A program made the position numbers and the translations under genes. Of a DNA stretch of 64,000 nucleotides, positions 10,294-19,611 are shown in pieces (the first letter of the stretch is position 1; the number at the start of each line of letters is the position of its first letter). The DNA comes from Pelobacter propionicus DSM 2379. Lineage in GTDB: Bacteria; Desulfobacterota; Desulfuromonadia; Geobacterales; Pseudopelobacteraceae. The notes under the pieces are model-generated. The model was not told where the DNA came from. It ran no database searches and worked only from the letters and a program-made list of their open reading frames with translations. Location: positions 1,054,001 to 1,118,000 of the forward strand of contig NC_008609.1 of NCBI RefSeq assembly GCF_000015045.1. Direction: 5' to 3'.

Positions 10294-11262
10294 ATGAGAG
10301 GGAGTATCCGTGGACAGGCCCTGCACCTGTTCAATGCATCAGGGATCAATTGCATCGGTGAGAGCAAATTTCAGGCAAAAGACAGCGCCCGCGTGGAACT
10401 TGCCAGCGAAGGAAGGGGGGCCACCTCGACGGCAATTGCAGAAAAGACCGGAATCCATTCGTTGGGGACAAGGGACAATTATTTGGAAAAATGGCAGGAG
10501 ATCGGACGGTTCGCAAAAGAAACATTTGCCGTCAGAGACCTCGAACGGCTTACTGGAGACCACGTCCGCCAGTTTTTGAACTACAAGATCGAGCTGGGTG
10601 TCTCGTATTCTCACTGGAACGGCTACTGCGCGGCAGTGGGCAAGCTGGAGAATGCCCTGAACGCGTACAGCGACAAGAACGACCGTGGAAATGTATATGA
10701 CTTCCGCTCCGTGGTGCATGAGCTGCGGCCGGAGGCCAGGAGCGAATTGCCGCGTTTTGAAGGAACACGCAATTATGATAGCCCTGAGAGGCTGGCAGAG
10801 GCCGTGTCTAACCCGTCACACCAGCTTGCAGCCCGGATCCAGCATGAGAGCGGTTTGAGGATCGCCGGAGCGAGCAGTATCAGCGCAAACCAGCTTAAGG
10901 GGCTGGGCAGGGATGTGCATACGGGCAAACTGGTCGGCCTGCTCGATTACACCGGTAAGGGAGGCAAGCCGGGCACGGCACAGATGACGCCGGAGACGTA
11001 CCAGCGCCTGGCTGATCACATCAGAACCCATGGCCCATTCAAAGTTTCAGCCGACGGTTACCGGGCAAGCCTTGAGTCCGCTGCGGACCGGACTGGGCAA
11101 GATTACAACGGCAGCCATGGCCTGCGCTGGAATTTCGCTCAGGAGCGGTTTTCTGAGCTGCAGGCAGCAGGACATTGCTATGAGAAATGTCTCGGCGTGG
11201 TTTCCAACGAATTGGGACATAATCGCATCGAGATAACCACACATTATCTTTTCGGAAAATGA
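10294..11262 (+). CDS. Tyrosine recombinase-like integrase
   Basis: The 322-residue protein has a core-binding-like N-terminal half (about residues 55-140) and a C-terminal catalytic half. The tyrosine-recombinase residues can be followed: Arg in HESGLRIAGAS, His and Arg around GSHGLRWNFA, His in ELGHNRIEITTHY and the final Tyr four residues before the stop. Such enzymes catalyse site-specific recombination through a 3'-phosphotyrosine link. AGGAGGAA precedes the ATG, and a terminator follows. It differs from the second integrase at 11831-13087, so two mobile units may be nested here. The 250 bases upstream contain GC-rich dyads and no other gene. Confidence 0.75.
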   Translation: MRGSIRGQALHLFNASGINCIGESKFQAKDSARVELASEGRGATSTAIAEKTGIHSLGTRDNYLEKWQEIGRFAKETFAVRDLERLTGDHVRQFLNYKIELGVSYSHWNGYCAAVGKLENALNAYSDKNDRGNVYDFRSVVHELRPEARSELPRFEGTRNYDSPERLAEAVSNPSHQLAARIQHESGLRIAGASSISANQLKGLGRDVHTGKLVGLLDYTGKGGKPGTAQMTPETYQRLADHIRTHGPFKVSADGYRASLESAADRTGQDYNGSHGLRWNFAQERFSELQAAGHCYEKCLGVVSNELGHNRIEITTHYLFGK

Positions 11263-11276
11263 TTTTCCCCTGTCGA

Positions 11277-11305
11277 CCGCCGGGCTTGGGATGCCCGGCG
11301 GTTTT
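11277..11305 (+). terminator. Rho-independent terminator after recombinase gene
   Basis: CCGCCGGGC (11277-11285) pairs with GCCCGGCGG (11293-11301), followed by TTTT. It starts 14 bases after the stop of the recombinase-like gene. Confidence 0.85.
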
Positions 11306-11320
11306 GTGATTTTTCCCAAC

Positions 11321-11369
11321 AAAAAAAGGCCCCTTCGGTCGCTGAGTGCGACTGGAGGGGCCTTTTTTT
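11321..11369. terminator. Bidirectional terminator
   Basis: AAAAAAAGGCCCC at the left is complementary to GGGGCCTTTTTTT at the right, with further pairing of the inner bases around GGTCGC-TGAGT-GCGAC. A-run and T-run flank the stem on both sides, so it can stop transcription from either strand. Confidence 0.85.
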
Positions 11370-11520
11370 GTTCGTGGAGAAAAAATGGGGAAACCCGGGA
11401 TAAAGCCCGTACGCCGCCCTGATCTTATCTAATAGAGGGGAATTTTCGGCAAATTACTGTTTGAGCCCCCATATCCATAAGTGAAATCAGCATGATGACA
11501 TGCTTGTGCAGGACGATGTT

Positions 11521-11742
11521 ATGGCAAAGACGCAAGACAAAACAACCAGCGGAAAATCACCGTACATCTCACCAGCGGAACTGGCAGTGCGTTGGGATTG
11601 TGCGCGTTCCTCCGTCGACCGGATCGCTCGCAGGGAACGTTTTACCAGAATCTGTCTCGGTGAAGGGCGAAACGGCATGGTTCGCTATGACAGGGAGGAG
11701 GTGTATGCCTATGAGGCGTCATGCCGTATCGTGATGCAGTAA
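11521..11742 (+). CDS. Small excisionase-like DNA-binding protein
   Basis: From the ATG at 11521 the product has 73 residues; an alternative start lies at 11500. The stretch YISPAELAVRWDCARSSVDRIARRE followed by GEGRNGMVRYDREEVYAYE has the winged-helix layout of MerR/Xis-type small DNA binders. There a helix-turn-helix is followed by a short wing with a conserved Arg-Tyr. It lies convergent with the tRNA-adjacent integrase gene. A role as excisionase or regulator of the island is inferred from size and place. Confidence 0.65.
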   Translation: MAKTQDKTTSGKSPYISPAELAVRWDCARSSVDRIARRERFTRICLGEGRNGMVRYDREEVYAYEASCRIVMQ

Positions 11743-11830
11743 CCGCACAGTTCAAAATTGGATACATACCCCGCGAAACGCCCCGGATCCGCAAGTCCCC
11801 GGGGCGTTTGCTTTTTCACGGCTGCTGTGG

Positions 11831-13087
11831 TTAGCGGTTGTTGACCACCAACTTCAACCGGGGCCGTGTTTCGGCAGGCGGTTCAGCGGCTGAAGGCTGG
11901 GGAGGAGCGGGGGGCTGGGGTGGGGCGGGATGAGGCGGGGCCGGCTGTTGTGGGTCATCGCCAAACTCCACCGAGGCGTGCAGGGATTCGGGCAACGCTG
12001 TCGCATAGTGTTTTTCGCAGATAAGAATGCTGTTCCCCATCAGTTTGGCGACCTTGAAGAGGCTCTCGCCATTGGATGCGAGGAGTGTACCAAAGGTGTG
12101 CCGGTAGTCCAGGCAGGTCCAGCTGAGTTTTTTTTCCTTGTTGGCGGCGCGGAGCAGCGCGGAAAAATTATCCGGGTCCCAGCGGCACCCCTCGGGCGTG
12201 CTGAAAAACCAGGTTCCGGGAGTGACCTTTTCGAGATATTTATCCAGGTAGCGGCGCAGATCGCTGCTGATCGGCACGGTCCGGTTTATACTGGTTTTGG
12301 GTTTCCAGCGTTTGCCGTCGAATTCCTTGTTTCGGATTCTGATGGTCCCGTAGTGGCCCTCAGTGAAATCAAAGTCGGAAGGCATCAGCCAGAGCGCTTC
12401 CTCCCTCCGCAGGCCGCTATAGATATAGGTGGCGACCATGGTCTGCAGAAGCAGGTTGCCTGCCAGGGCATCGAGTTGTTTAGCGATGTCCTGGTGCTTC
12501 AGGTAGCTGATATCACTCTTCACTTCATTGTAACGACTGATATCTGCCAACGGGTTTTTGCCGCCGGGGAACCGTACGCCTCCTTCTTTCATGGCCCAGT
12601 TGCAGAAGGTTATAAGTATCTGACGATAGTGATTGACCGTTTTGGGAGAGAGCGCTTTTTGTTTGCTGATGGTTGCCAGGAATAACGAAACCCGTTCTGC
12701 GGATAACTGCTCCAGGGCTCCGAGCTCAAGCAGGTCGTATTTTTGGGCAGCGGGGCGTTTCACGGCCTTTCGGGCGATTTTGGGGTTTTTGATTTTGAGG
12801 CTCTCGCAGACCGGGCCGAAGATGCTTCTGAAATAGGTGATCTGCTTCTGGACGTTGTTTTCCGAACAGCGTGCCCTGCGGAAAAAGAGGTACTTCTCGA
12901 TGATCTCGGGGAGAGGAGTCTTGGTCGTGAGGGGGATGTCGTCCTGGCGGAACAGGGCGGATTCGATCTGCCGGATTTTTTCCTTGGCGATCTGCAGCGA
13001 GGTCGTATTCAGATTGACCCGCTTCTGCTCGCCGTTCAGATAGTACTGTGCGTAGAATTTTTTGCCGCGTTTTAAAAGACTTGCCAT
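11831..13087 (-). CDS. Phage-type tyrosine integrase of the tRNA-fMet island
   Basis: From the ATG at 13087 (AGGAG upstream) the protein has 418 residues: an N-terminal arm-binding region (SLLKRGKKFYAQYYLNGEQ), a SAM-like core-binding domain (about 60-190) and a catalytic domain. Visible active-site residues are Arg in YSGLRREEAL, Arg in LDYRHTFGTLL and Tyr in ICEKHYATAL. The usual His before the second Arg is replaced (Leu-Asp-Tyr-Arg), and Asn stands where His/Trp is common (MGNS). The tail is Pro-rich, which is unusual. It lies about 100 bases from the tRNA 3' end, the standard site of an island integrase. Confidence 0.88.
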   Translation of the reverse strand: MASLLKRGKKFYAQYYLNGEQKRVNLNTTSLQIAKEKIRQIESALFRQDDIPLTTKTPLPEIIEKYLFFRRARCSENNVQKQITYFRSIFGPVCESLKIKNPKIARKAVKRPAAQKYDLLELGALEQLSAERVSLFLATISKQKALSPKTVNHYRQILITFCNWAMKEGGVRFPGGKNPLADISRYNEVKSDISYLKHQDIAKQLDALAGNLLLQTMVATYIYSGLRREEALWLMPSDFDFTEGHYGTIRIRNKEFDGKRWKPKTSINRTVPISSDLRRYLDKYLEKVTPGTWFFSTPEGCRWDPDNFSALLRAANKEKKLSWTCLDYRHTFGTLLASNGESLFKVAKLMGNSILICEKHYATALPESLHASVEFGDDPQQPAPPHPAPPQPPAPPQPSAAEPPAETRPRLKLVVNNR

Positions 13088-13151
13088 TGCACGAATCTCC
13101 TTTCGTGGTTGCGGCAAGTCCGTAGGGTACAAAATAGGGTACAATGGCTAC

Positions 13152-13181
13152 AAAAAAAGGACTTGCCGTTTATGCAAGTCC
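13152..13181 (-). terminator. Terminator of the tRNA-fMet transcript
   Basis: On the minus strand GGACTTGC pairs with GCAAGTCC around a seven-base loop and is followed by seven T. It lies 12 bases after the tRNA 3' end. Confidence 0.85.
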
Positions 13182-13192
13182 TTGATTTTGTT

Positions 13193-13269
<77 letters not shown>

Positions 13270-13283
13270 TTAAGTAGATACAC

Positions 13284-13312
13284 TTTATATCTCATCCGTT
13301 TTCTTCTGTCAA
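13284..13312 (-). promoter_or_regulatory. Sigma-70 promoter of tRNA-fMet
   Basis: On the minus strand TTGACA (13312-13307) and TATAAA (13289-13284) are separated by 17 bases, a near-perfect consensus. The tRNA starts 15 bases after the -10 box, so transcription probably begins close to its 5' end. Confidence 0.85.
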
Positions 13313-13346
13313 CAACTTAATTGCGCTCTTTACGATTTGTTGTCGG

Positions 13347-14168
13347 TCACTCTGGCGTGGCGATGGCGCCTTTGCCGATTTTGGCAGCCAGTTCCCTGGC
13401 TGCCTCCTGCTCAAGTTTTCTGCCCACCCGGACACGGTACCAGATCCCCTTGTTCCCCTGGTTGGATTCGCTGATGATGACGTTGTATCCCTTGCCGGCC
13501 AGTTTGTTCTTCATGGCCTCAGCCTCGGACCTGAGATTGTAGGAGGCGACCTGGACGGTATATCCTGAACGGGCTTTGACTGCCGGTTTTTCCGTGGCTG
13601 TTTTTTCGTCGGAAGCCGGTTTCTCCGGGGCTTGCTTTTCCTCGGTGGCGACTTTTTCAGGGGCTGCTTTCGGGGTGGGCGTAGCCGCAGCCTGCTGTCT
13701 TCTGGCGACGTTCGAGGGAATGGCGGCCTGGAGCGTCTGTCTCTCCCGCTCCTCCCTGCTGTTTATGCCGCTTCCCAGGAATGCGCTTTTCTGGCCGCCC
13801 GGGAGGGTCTTGTAGAAACTGAGTTGGGGAGATGCCGTTGTCGGCGTAGCAGTGGTGGCCGGGGGCGCGACTGCATCCGGTTGCTGAGAAGCGCTCTGTG
13901 GAACAGGTTGCGGCTGGGCTGGAAGAGGAGCGGGAGCGGTCGTCTGCTTGGGACTGCTTTCCAGGCTGCTCTGCTCCGCAGCTGCCTGAAATGCCTTCTT
14001 GGTGGATCGTTCGGACAAAAACCAGCCGCTGCCGAAACCAGCGGCAAAGGCTATCAGGCCGGTGATGACGATCAGGCCGGTGAACAGGCCGACCGGCTCC
14101 TTGCGGGGCCGGGGCTTGCTCTGGCTGGTGACGTAGGACTGTTTGGGGGGGCTGTAGTCGATCCGCAT
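13347..14168 (-). CDS. SPOR-domain membrane protein
   Basis: From the ATG at 14168 (GGAG upstream) the protein has 273 residues. One membrane segment lies near the N-terminus (LFTGLIVITGLIAFAAGFGSGW), followed by a long Pro/Ala/Gln/Lys-rich periplasmic spacer. The C-terminal SPOR domain (about 190-270) reads GYTVQVASYNLRSEAEAMK...GIWYRVRVG. SPOR domains bind denuded peptidoglycan at the division septum. The gene begins 10 bases after argS, and with ftsB upstream the row links translation and cell division genes. The bitopic layout resembles FtsN-type proteins, but orthology is not claimed. Confidence 0.88.
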   Translation of the reverse strand: MRIDYSPPKQSYVTSQSKPRPRKEPVGLFTGLIVITGLIAFAAGFGSGWFLSERSTKKAFQAAAEQSSLESSPKQTTAPAPLPAQPQPVPQSASQQPDAVAPPATTATPTTASPQLSFYKTLPGGQKSAFLGSGINSREERERQTLQAAIPSNVARRQQAAATPTPKAAPEKVATEEKQAPEKPASDEKTATEKPAVKARSGYTVQVASYNLRSEAEAMKNKLAGKGYNVIISESNQGNKGIWYRVRVGRKLEQEAARELAAKIGKGAIATPE

Positions 14169-14178
14169 GGGAGCTCCG

Positions 14179-15870
14179 TTACATCCGCTCGGGGGCCGAG
14201 ATTCCCAGGATGGAGAGGGCATTATTCAGCGTCTGTGCCGTGCGCTTGAGCAGGTACAGACGTGCTCCGGTCAGGTCGCTGTTTTCGGTGAGCACCCGGT
14301 TCCTGTTGTAGAAGCTGTGAAAGCTGGCCGCCAGATCGGTCAGGTAGTTGGTCAGGCGGTGCGGCTCGAAGAAGCGGGCGCTGTCGTCCACGGTGTTGGG
14401 CAGGGCGGCCAGCAGCTTGATCAACTGCAACTCCTCCGTGCTCTCCAGCAACTCCAGGCGAACGGATCCCGCATCAGTTGGCAGGGCATACCCCTTCTCC
14501 ACGGCGTTCTCGAAGATGCTGCAGATGCGCGCATGGGCATACTGGACATAGTACACCGGGTTGTCGGGCGACTGCTCCTTGGCCAGGTCGATGTCGAAGA
14601 CAAGCTGGGAGTCCGGCTTGCGCATGATGAAGAAGAAGCGGGTGGCGTCGCGGCCGACCTCGTCGATCAGGTCGCGCAGGGTCACGTAACTGCCGGCGCG
14701 CTTGGAGATCTTGACCTCCTCTCCGCCGCGCATGACCGTGACCATCTGGTGCAGGACGTATTCCGGCCATCCCTGGGGGATACCGCGGTCCAGCGCCTGC
14801 AGGCCGGCCCGCACACGGGTGATGGTGCTGTGGTGGTCGGAACCCTGTTCGTTGATGACCCTGGTGAATCCCCGTTCCCACTTGGCCAGATGGTAGGCCA
14901 CGTCCGGCACGAAGTAGGTGTAGCCACCGTCGCTCTTGCGCATGACCCGGTCCTTGTCGTCGCCGAATTCGGTGGTGCGCAGCCAGAGGGCTCCCTCCTG
15001 CTCGTAGGTGTGTCCCTTCTCCACGAGTTGGCGCACCACGTTATCCACGCGGCCGTCGTCGTACAGGCTGGACTCAAGGGTGAAGACGTCGAAATGTACG
15101 CCGAAGGCCTTCAGATCCAGGTCCTGCTCCCGCCGCAGGCTGGCCACGGCGAATTCGCGGATGGCGTCCAGGTTCTGGGGATCTCCAAGGGCGGTGACGT
15201 GCCGGTCATCGGCATCAACCGTCTCCCGTGCCAGATAGGCGGCAGCCACGTCCCTGATGTACTCGCCCTGATATCCGTCGGCAGGCCAGCGCGGATCGTT
15301 CGTGTCAATGCCCAGGCAGCGCGCCTGTACCGACAGGGCTAGGTTGGTGATCTGCTGTCCGGCATCGTTGTAATAGAACTCCCGGGTGACATTCCAGCCG
15401 GCGGCGTCCAGCAGGCGGCAGATGGTGTCGCCGATGGCTGCGCCGCGGCCGTGTCCGATATGCAGCGGTCCGGTCGGGTTGGCGCTGACAAACTCCACCT
15501 GAACCTTTCTCTCCTCGCCGGTGGCGGTCCGACCGTAGGTCGCCCCCTGGGACTCGATCTCAGGAAGGAGCCGCTGCCAGGCTGCCGGAGAGACGAAGAA
15601 GTTGATGAAGCCCGGGCCTGCGATATCGGTTTTCGACAAGAGTCCCTTTCCGTCGCCCAGGTGGCGGCTGATGGTTTCAGCCACCTGGCGCGGCGCCCTG
15701 CGTTCAGCCTTTGCCATCTGCATGGCGATGTTGCAGGAGTAGTCTCCGTGGTCCGGGTTGGCTGGTACGCCGATGGTGACGGCGGGAATGGAGGGGGAAG
15801 TGATTTCCTGGGCAGCGGAGGCGGCCCGCAGGGCGGTTTCTACCAGAGAGGCTATTCGGTGACGCATCAT
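14179..15870 (-). CDS. argS: Arginyl-tRNA synthetase
   Basis: The 563-residue class I synthetase charges tRNA-Arg in the cytoplasm. It has the N-terminal Add1 domain, the HIGH motif in [15 protein letters not shown] (about residues 130-144), the KMSKS-like [12 protein letters not shown] (about 380) and a C-terminal DALR anticodon-binding domain. Length is as usual. Its ATG overlaps the stop of the small Cys-rich gene by 4 bases (ATGA), which suggests coupled translation. The downstream SPOR gene probably shares the mRNA. Confidence 0.97.
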   Translation of the reverse strand: MMRHRIASLVETALRAASAAQEITSPSIPAVTIGVPANPDHGDYSCNIAMQMAKAERRAPRQVAETISRHLGDGKGLLSKTDIAGPGFINFFVSPAAWQRLLPEIESQGATYGRTATGEERKVQVEFVSANPTGPLHIGHGRGAAIGDTICRLLDAAGWNVTREFYYNDAGQQITNLALSVQARCLGIDTNDPRWPADGYQGEYIRDVAAAYLARETVDADDRHVTALGDPQNLDAIREFAVASLRREQDLDLKAFGVHFDVFTLESSLYDDGRVDNVVRQLVEKGHTYEQEGALWLRTTEFGDDKDRVMRKSDGGYTYFVPDVAYHLAKWERGFTRVINEQGSDHHSTITRVRAGLQALDRGIPQGWPEYVLHQMVTVMRGGEEVKISKRAGSYVTLRDLIDEVGRDATRFFFIMRKPDSQLVFDIDLAKEQSPDNPVYYVQYAHARICSIFENAVEKGYALPTDAGSVRLELLESTEELQLIKLLAALPNTVDDSARFFEPHRLTNYLTDLAASFHSFYNRNRVLTENSDLTGARLYLLKRTAQTLNNALSILGISAPERM

Positions 15871-16037
15871 GTGTGGTGACGTTCCTTCGTGTCGGTTGGT
15901 GTATCGGTCTCTTTCCCGTCCCCCTTGATGCTCACATCGCGGGAAAAATCAGGGCAGTGCGTTCCGCAGTCAGTGACGGTGAAACGCTTGTTGCAGGTCT
16001 CTCGCCAGGCGCATACGGCACAATTTGACTGGGACAT
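15867..16037 (-). CDS. Small Cys-rich protein (56 residues)
   Basis: A short frame starts at ATG 16037 with GGTTACC-like sequence upstream. It begins [19 protein letters not shown] and continues to [11 protein letters not shown], giving five or six Cys in a spacing that suggests an iron-sulfur cluster or zinc site. It lies between ftsB (12 bases upstream) and argS (4-base overlap), and this position supports it as a real gene. I know no function for it; related short Cys-rich proteins seem usual beside argS in Geobacter-like genomes, but this is memory and unchecked. Confidence 0.7.
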   Translation of the reverse strand: MSQSNCAVCAWRETCNKRFTVTDCGTHCPDFSRDVSIKGDGKETDTPTDTKERHHT

Positions 16038-16049
16038 GGTGGTAACCTT

Positions 16050-16346
16050 TTATGGTTTCGTTTCCGGCGAGAATTGATAGATGACCTCGTTGCTGCGAAC
16101 CAGCCCGAAGTCTTTGCGGGCGATGCTTTCCACGTAGCGGTGGTCTCCCTTCAAAGCCACGATCTCCCGTTTCAGCGTTTCGTTTACAGCGCGTGTATCT
16201 CCCAGGCGGGCCTGGACCCTGGCCATGTCCTGCCTGAGCTCGAAGATGCGCAACAGACCCTTGTCACCGAACACGGTGAAGAAGAGGATAAAGGTGATGC
16301 ATCCCGCCAGGATGAGGTACACCCTTTTCTGGAAAGGCCCCTTCAT
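16050..16346 (-). CDS. ftsB: Septum formation initiator (FtsB/DivIC family)
   Basis: The 98-residue protein has one N-terminal membrane helix (VYLILAGCITFILFFTVFG), a coiled coil (LRIFELRQDMARVQARLG...NETLKREIVALKGD) and the family's C-terminal ESIARKDFGLVRSNEVIYQF. FtsB links FtsL and FtsQ in the division complex at the inner membrane. It is the first gene of a minus-strand row leading to argS and the SPOR protein. Confidence 0.92.
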   Translation of the reverse strand: MKGPFQKRVYLILAGCITFILFFTVFGDKGLLRIFELRQDMARVQARLGDTRAVNETLKREIVALKGDHRYVESIARKDFGLVRSNEVIYQFSPETKP

Positions 16347-16698
16347 GCTCCTGGCCCTTGCGGCTCAGGCGCATGGGGGAAATTGTCGGGGAATATGGCG
16401 TTGTTCCGCGCCGCGCAGAGTGTCATCCGTCGTTTCTCGTCTCAAGTGATCCGTTCCGGAGCGGAACAGGGGGCGCTGCCCACGGGAGTCCTGTCGTCAG
16501 TGTGTCGGTATTGTAACGTTTTTTTCAGCAAATTCAAGGGTTCCGTTTCTGATTCGGAAGTATGGCTTGAACGTTGGATCCATGGCGCCTGAAGGTCGGA
16601 ACGGTTCCTGCGTTCGGTCATGGCGAAGGTTCTTGATTCATTCGCTCAATTGGCGTACGGCTGGATCTCCGCACCCAAAGCCCGGGGCCTGACACCTG
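16347..16698. other. About 350-base intergenic region
   Basis: Lies between the start of ftsB and the end of ugd on the same strand. It should hold the promoter of the ftsB row. I could not pick out a convincing -35/-10 pair, terminator or RNA. Confidence 0.5.
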
Positions 16699-18057
16699 CT
16701 ACTTCGCCTCGCCGCACATGCCGTTGCTATTTCGTCCCAGCGGGATGTAGCGGAAGCCTGCCGAGGCCATGCGGCTCGGTTTATATAGGTTGCGGCCATC
16801 CACGATCAGGGGAGTGGCCAGGGCTTCCCGGATGCGGTCGAAGTCCGGATTGCGGTACTCGTTCCAGTCGGTGATGATTGCCAGGGCATCGGCGTCGCCT
16901 AGGATATCGTACTGGTTGTTACTGTAGTCGATGGCATCGCCGAAGATTTTCCTGGCTTCGTCGATGGCCTCCGGGTCGTGGGCCCGTACCCGAGCTCCGG
17001 CGGCCAGGAGGCTCTGGATGATGGTGATGGCCGGCGCCTCGCGCATGTCGTCGGTGCGTGGCTTGAAGGCCAGTCCCCAGCAGGCGATGGTTCTCCCCTC
17101 CAGTGGCTTATTTTCGTCCGCCGAGCCCAGTGCCCTGATCAGTTTGTCCGCAAGAACCTGTTTCTGGCGCTCGTTGACCTCTTCCACCGCCTTGAGCAGG
17201 GTGAAGTCGTAGTCGCATTCCTTACCGGTTCTGATCAGTGCCTTGACATCCTTGGGGAAACAGGAACCGCCGTAGCCTGGACCGGGGAAGAGGAAGTCGT
17301 AGCCGATGCGGGAATCGGAACCGATCCCCTCGCGCACGGCTGCCACGTCGGCGCCCATGCATTCGCACAGCCCGGCGATCTGGTTCATGAAGGAGATGCG
17401 CGTTGCCAGCATGGCGTTGGCCGCGTACTTGCTCATTTCCGCGCTGCGGATGTCCATGACGATCATGCGGTTATTCTTGCGCATGAACGGCTCGTACAAT
17501 TCCTTCATGAACTCGGCAGTGCGCACGTTGTCGGTGCCGATCACCACCCGGTCGGGCTTCATGAAGTCGTCGATGGCAGCCCCTTCCTTGAGGAATTCCG
17601 GGTTGGAGACCACGTCGAATTCAAGGTCTGCGTTGCGCAGGTCCAGTTCCTCCCTGATGGCGTGCCGCACCCTGTCGGCGGTGCCCACCGGGACGGTGGA
17701 CTTGTCCACGATGATCTTGTAGCCGTTCATGGCGCGCCCGATTTCCCGGGCCACACCCAGGACGTACTTCAGGTCGGCCGATCCGTCCTCCCCCGGTGGG
17801 GTGCCCACGGCGATGAAGTTGACCAGGGAGGCCTGTACGGCCGCTGCGTAGTCGGTGGTGAAGGAGAGGCGCCCCTCTCCCTGGTTGCGCAGGATCATCT
17901 CCTTGAGTCCCGGCTCGTAGATCGGGACGATGCCCTGCTTAAGCCCCTCGACCCTGGCCTCATCCACGTCCACGGCGATGACGTTGTTTCCGCTTTCCGC
18001 AAAGCAGGCCGCAGCCACCAGGCCGACGTATCCTGCGCCAAAGATGCAAATTTTCAT
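16699..18057 (-). CDS. ugd: UDP-glucose 6-dehydrogenase
   Basis: The 452-residue enzyme oxidises UDP-glucose to UDP-glucuronate with two NAD+, for surface polysaccharides. It has the Rossmann motif GAGYVGLVAAACFA at the N-terminus, the catalytic Cys in GPGYGGSCFPKDV (about residue 262) and the C-terminal segment GLAFKPRTDDMREAP. Length is as expected. It starts 84 bases after the end of rsmI, so it could share the rsmI transcript or have its own promoter. A second, unusual member of the superfamily lies at 46638-48320. Confidence 0.95.
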   Translation of the reverse strand: MKICIFGAGYVGLVAAACFAESGNNVIAVDVDEARVEGLKQGIVPIYEPGLKEMILRNQGEGRLSFTTDYAAAVQASLVNFIAVGTPPGEDGSADLKYVLGVAREIGRAMNGYKIIVDKSTVPVGTADRVRHAIREELDLRNADLEFDVVSNPEFLKEGAAIDDFMKPDRVVIGTDNVRTAEFMKELYEPFMRKNNRMIVMDIRSAEMSKYAANAMLATRISFMNQIAGLCECMGADVAAVREGIGSDSRIGYDFLFPGPGYGGSCFPKDVKALIRTGKECDYDFTLLKAVEEVNERQKQVLADKLIRALGSADENKPLEGRTIACWGLAFKPRTDDMREAPAITIIQSLLAAGARVRAHDPEAIDEARKIFGDAIDYSNNQYDILGDADALAIITDWNEYRNPDFDRIREALATPLIVDGRNLYKPSRMASAGFRYIPLGRNSNGMCGEAK

Positions 18058-18141
18058 TGATTCACTCCAAAGTTACAATCAAAGTTCTATACCATACTGT
18101 CGGCCCTAAATTCCATCACAATCATGGCGACTTCCGCGGAT

Positions 18142-18990
18142 TCATGAATCCCCTGCAGCAGCCTTCAGCCTGAGCGCTTCGGCATAGGCCTGGTTGCGGG
18201 AAACACCCGTCATCTCTGTTGCCCGCCGGGCGGCATCCTTCACCGACAGCCCCTCCTGATCCAGCAGGCGCCGCAGAATGTCTTCCAGCGGCTCGGCCTG
18301 CTCCTGAACCGCCTCTCCCGGCGCGACCAGGATAACCACCTCGCCCCGCACCTTTCCCTGTGACACGGCATCCAGGACCTGGGAGATGCTTCCCCGGATG
18401 AACTCCTCGTAGATCTTGGTCAGTTCCCGCGCTACCACGATCTGGCGCTCACCCAGCATTGCCAGCATGTCCCGCAGGCACTCCTCCAGCCGGTGCGGCG
18501 CTTCGTAGAGCATCAGCGTGCCGGGCAGGGAGTCCAGGCTGGCCAGAAAGGTGCGCCGCCTGGCCTGGCGGGCCGGGGGGAAGCCGGCAAAGGTAAAGCT
18601 GTCGCTGGGCAGGCCCGAGGCGGAGAGGGCGGTGATGGCGGCACAGGGGCCGGGGATCGGGATAACCCTGATTCCTTGGGCCAGCGCGTCCCGCACCAGG
18701 CAATAGCCCGGGTCGGAGACGCAGGGGGTGCCGGCGTCGGAGATCAGCGCCACCGATTTTCCCTGGCGCAGGGCGTTCAGGATGCGCTCCCCCTTGAACT
18801 GCTGGTTGTGGTCGAAGTAGGAGGTCAACGGTTTGGATATGTTGAAGTGGTTGAGCAGCTTCAGGGAGTGGCGGGTGTCCTCGGCCGCGATCAGGTCGAC
18901 CTCGCCCAGGATGCGCACGGCCCGGTAGGTCATGTCTTCCAGGTTTCCCACCGGTGTGGCGACGATATAGAGGCTCGGGGGCATGGTCAT
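18142..18990 (-). CDS. rsmI: 16S rRNA 2'-O-ribose methyltransferase RsmI
   Basis: The protein methylates C1402 of 16S rRNA, working with RsmH. From the ATG at 18990, which has GGAAGGA upstream, it has 282 residues and begins MTMPPSLYIVATPVGNLEDMTYRA. Further family motifs are AAEDTRHSLKLLNHF, ISDAGTPCVSDPGY, PIPGPCAAITALSASGLP and FAGFPPA. The tetrapyrrole-methylase fold binds SAM at the glycine-rich segments. Longer in-frame starts up to 19200 lack family similarity. Confidence 0.95.
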   Translation of the reverse strand: MTMPPSLYIVATPVGNLEDMTYRAVRILGEVDLIAAEDTRHSLKLLNHFNISKPLTSYFDHNQQFKGERILNALRQGKSVALISDAGTPCVSDPGYCLVRDALAQGIRVIPIPGPCAAITALSASGLPSDSFTFAGFPPARQARRRTFLASLDSLPGTLMLYEAPHRLEECLRDMLAMLGERQIVVARELTKIYEEFIRGSISQVLDAVSQGKVRGEVVILVAPGEAVQEQAEPLEDILRRLLDQEGLSVKDAARRATEMTGVSRNQAYAEALRLKAAAGDS

Positions 18991-19479
18991 GGTGTGGGTA
19001 TGTCCTTCCCTTCGGTCGCCTGTCTCCGTCGCGGGCCCGGCCGGGACGGAGACAGACGGAAAACGTCCCGAAGGCGTCATGGATGTAAGAGAATCATCAA
19101 AAATAGAGGGAATAGCTTCAGCTGTCAATGCCGCACCAGGGAGCAGGTACGGTTTCAGCGCACAAAATTCGATGTCGCGAGTCCCGCAAGCCCTCCTCAC
19201 ATGCCGTTTCTACCGCGATTCTCTCCGTCGCGGCGCTGGGCGCGACATCTGTTGCGCTCTCCGCCGTGACATCTGTCGCACGCTCATCCGCTCTGTTCCT
19301 CCATCATCTGACGGAATGAAACCCTTGTTTTAATTGCTCCGCTTCGCGGGGCCGTTGCGTCGTGCTTGTTCTTATGTGCCTATCTGTCTGCAAGGTGTAG
19401 CAAAAACAAGGGTATGCGTGGTTTTGGCGTGCGTCGTTGTTTCGCGAAAAGCCCCTTTTCGGCCCCTTCCTGACTGATA
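18991..19479. other. Upstream region of the acetoin operon
   Basis: About 490 bases without a gene. It holds two activator-type dyads at 19242-19279. A perfect 10-bp palindrome TTTCGCGAAA lies near 19440, between them and the sigma-54 promoter. No other gene or RNA is visible. Confidence 0.55.
19242..19279. promoter_or_regulatory. Pair of putative activator-binding dyads upstream of acoA
   Basis: GCGACA-TC-TGTTGC (19242-19255) and GTGACA-TC-TGTCGC (19266-19279) are imperfect palindromes of the same form, spaced 24 bases apart. They lie about 200-240 bases before the sigma-54 promoter. Related dyads stand before the other sigma-54 promoters of the window (28869, 41801, 42005 and 63690). I infer binding by the AcoR-like activator encoded at 34734-36734. 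Confidence 0.6.
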
Positions 19480-19495
19480 TGGCATGCCTCGTGCT
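19480..19495 (+). promoter_or_regulatory. Sigma-54 (-24/-12) promoter of the acetoin operon
   Basis: TGGCATG-CCTC-GTGCT keeps GG and GC exactly 10 bases apart and matches the TGGCACG-N4-TTGCW consensus at most positions. Transcription should start near 19507, leaving a leader of about 185 bases before acoA. Sigma-54 control by AcoR is known for acoABC operons in other bacteria. Confidence 0.75.
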
Positions 19496-19611
19496 CTAAA
19501 GGAAATCGAACAGTCAAACAGAGACACGAATCCATCGCCGGATCCTGCCACCCTGGGCGGAGGAATCCCGGCGAGCCAGTTCACATACACCCTGATGCCA
19601 AGGAGGACCGC

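Noticed and set aside
16978-18060. 360-codon plus-strand frame opposite ugd
   Set aside because: Shadow of the ugd frame; no protein family features.
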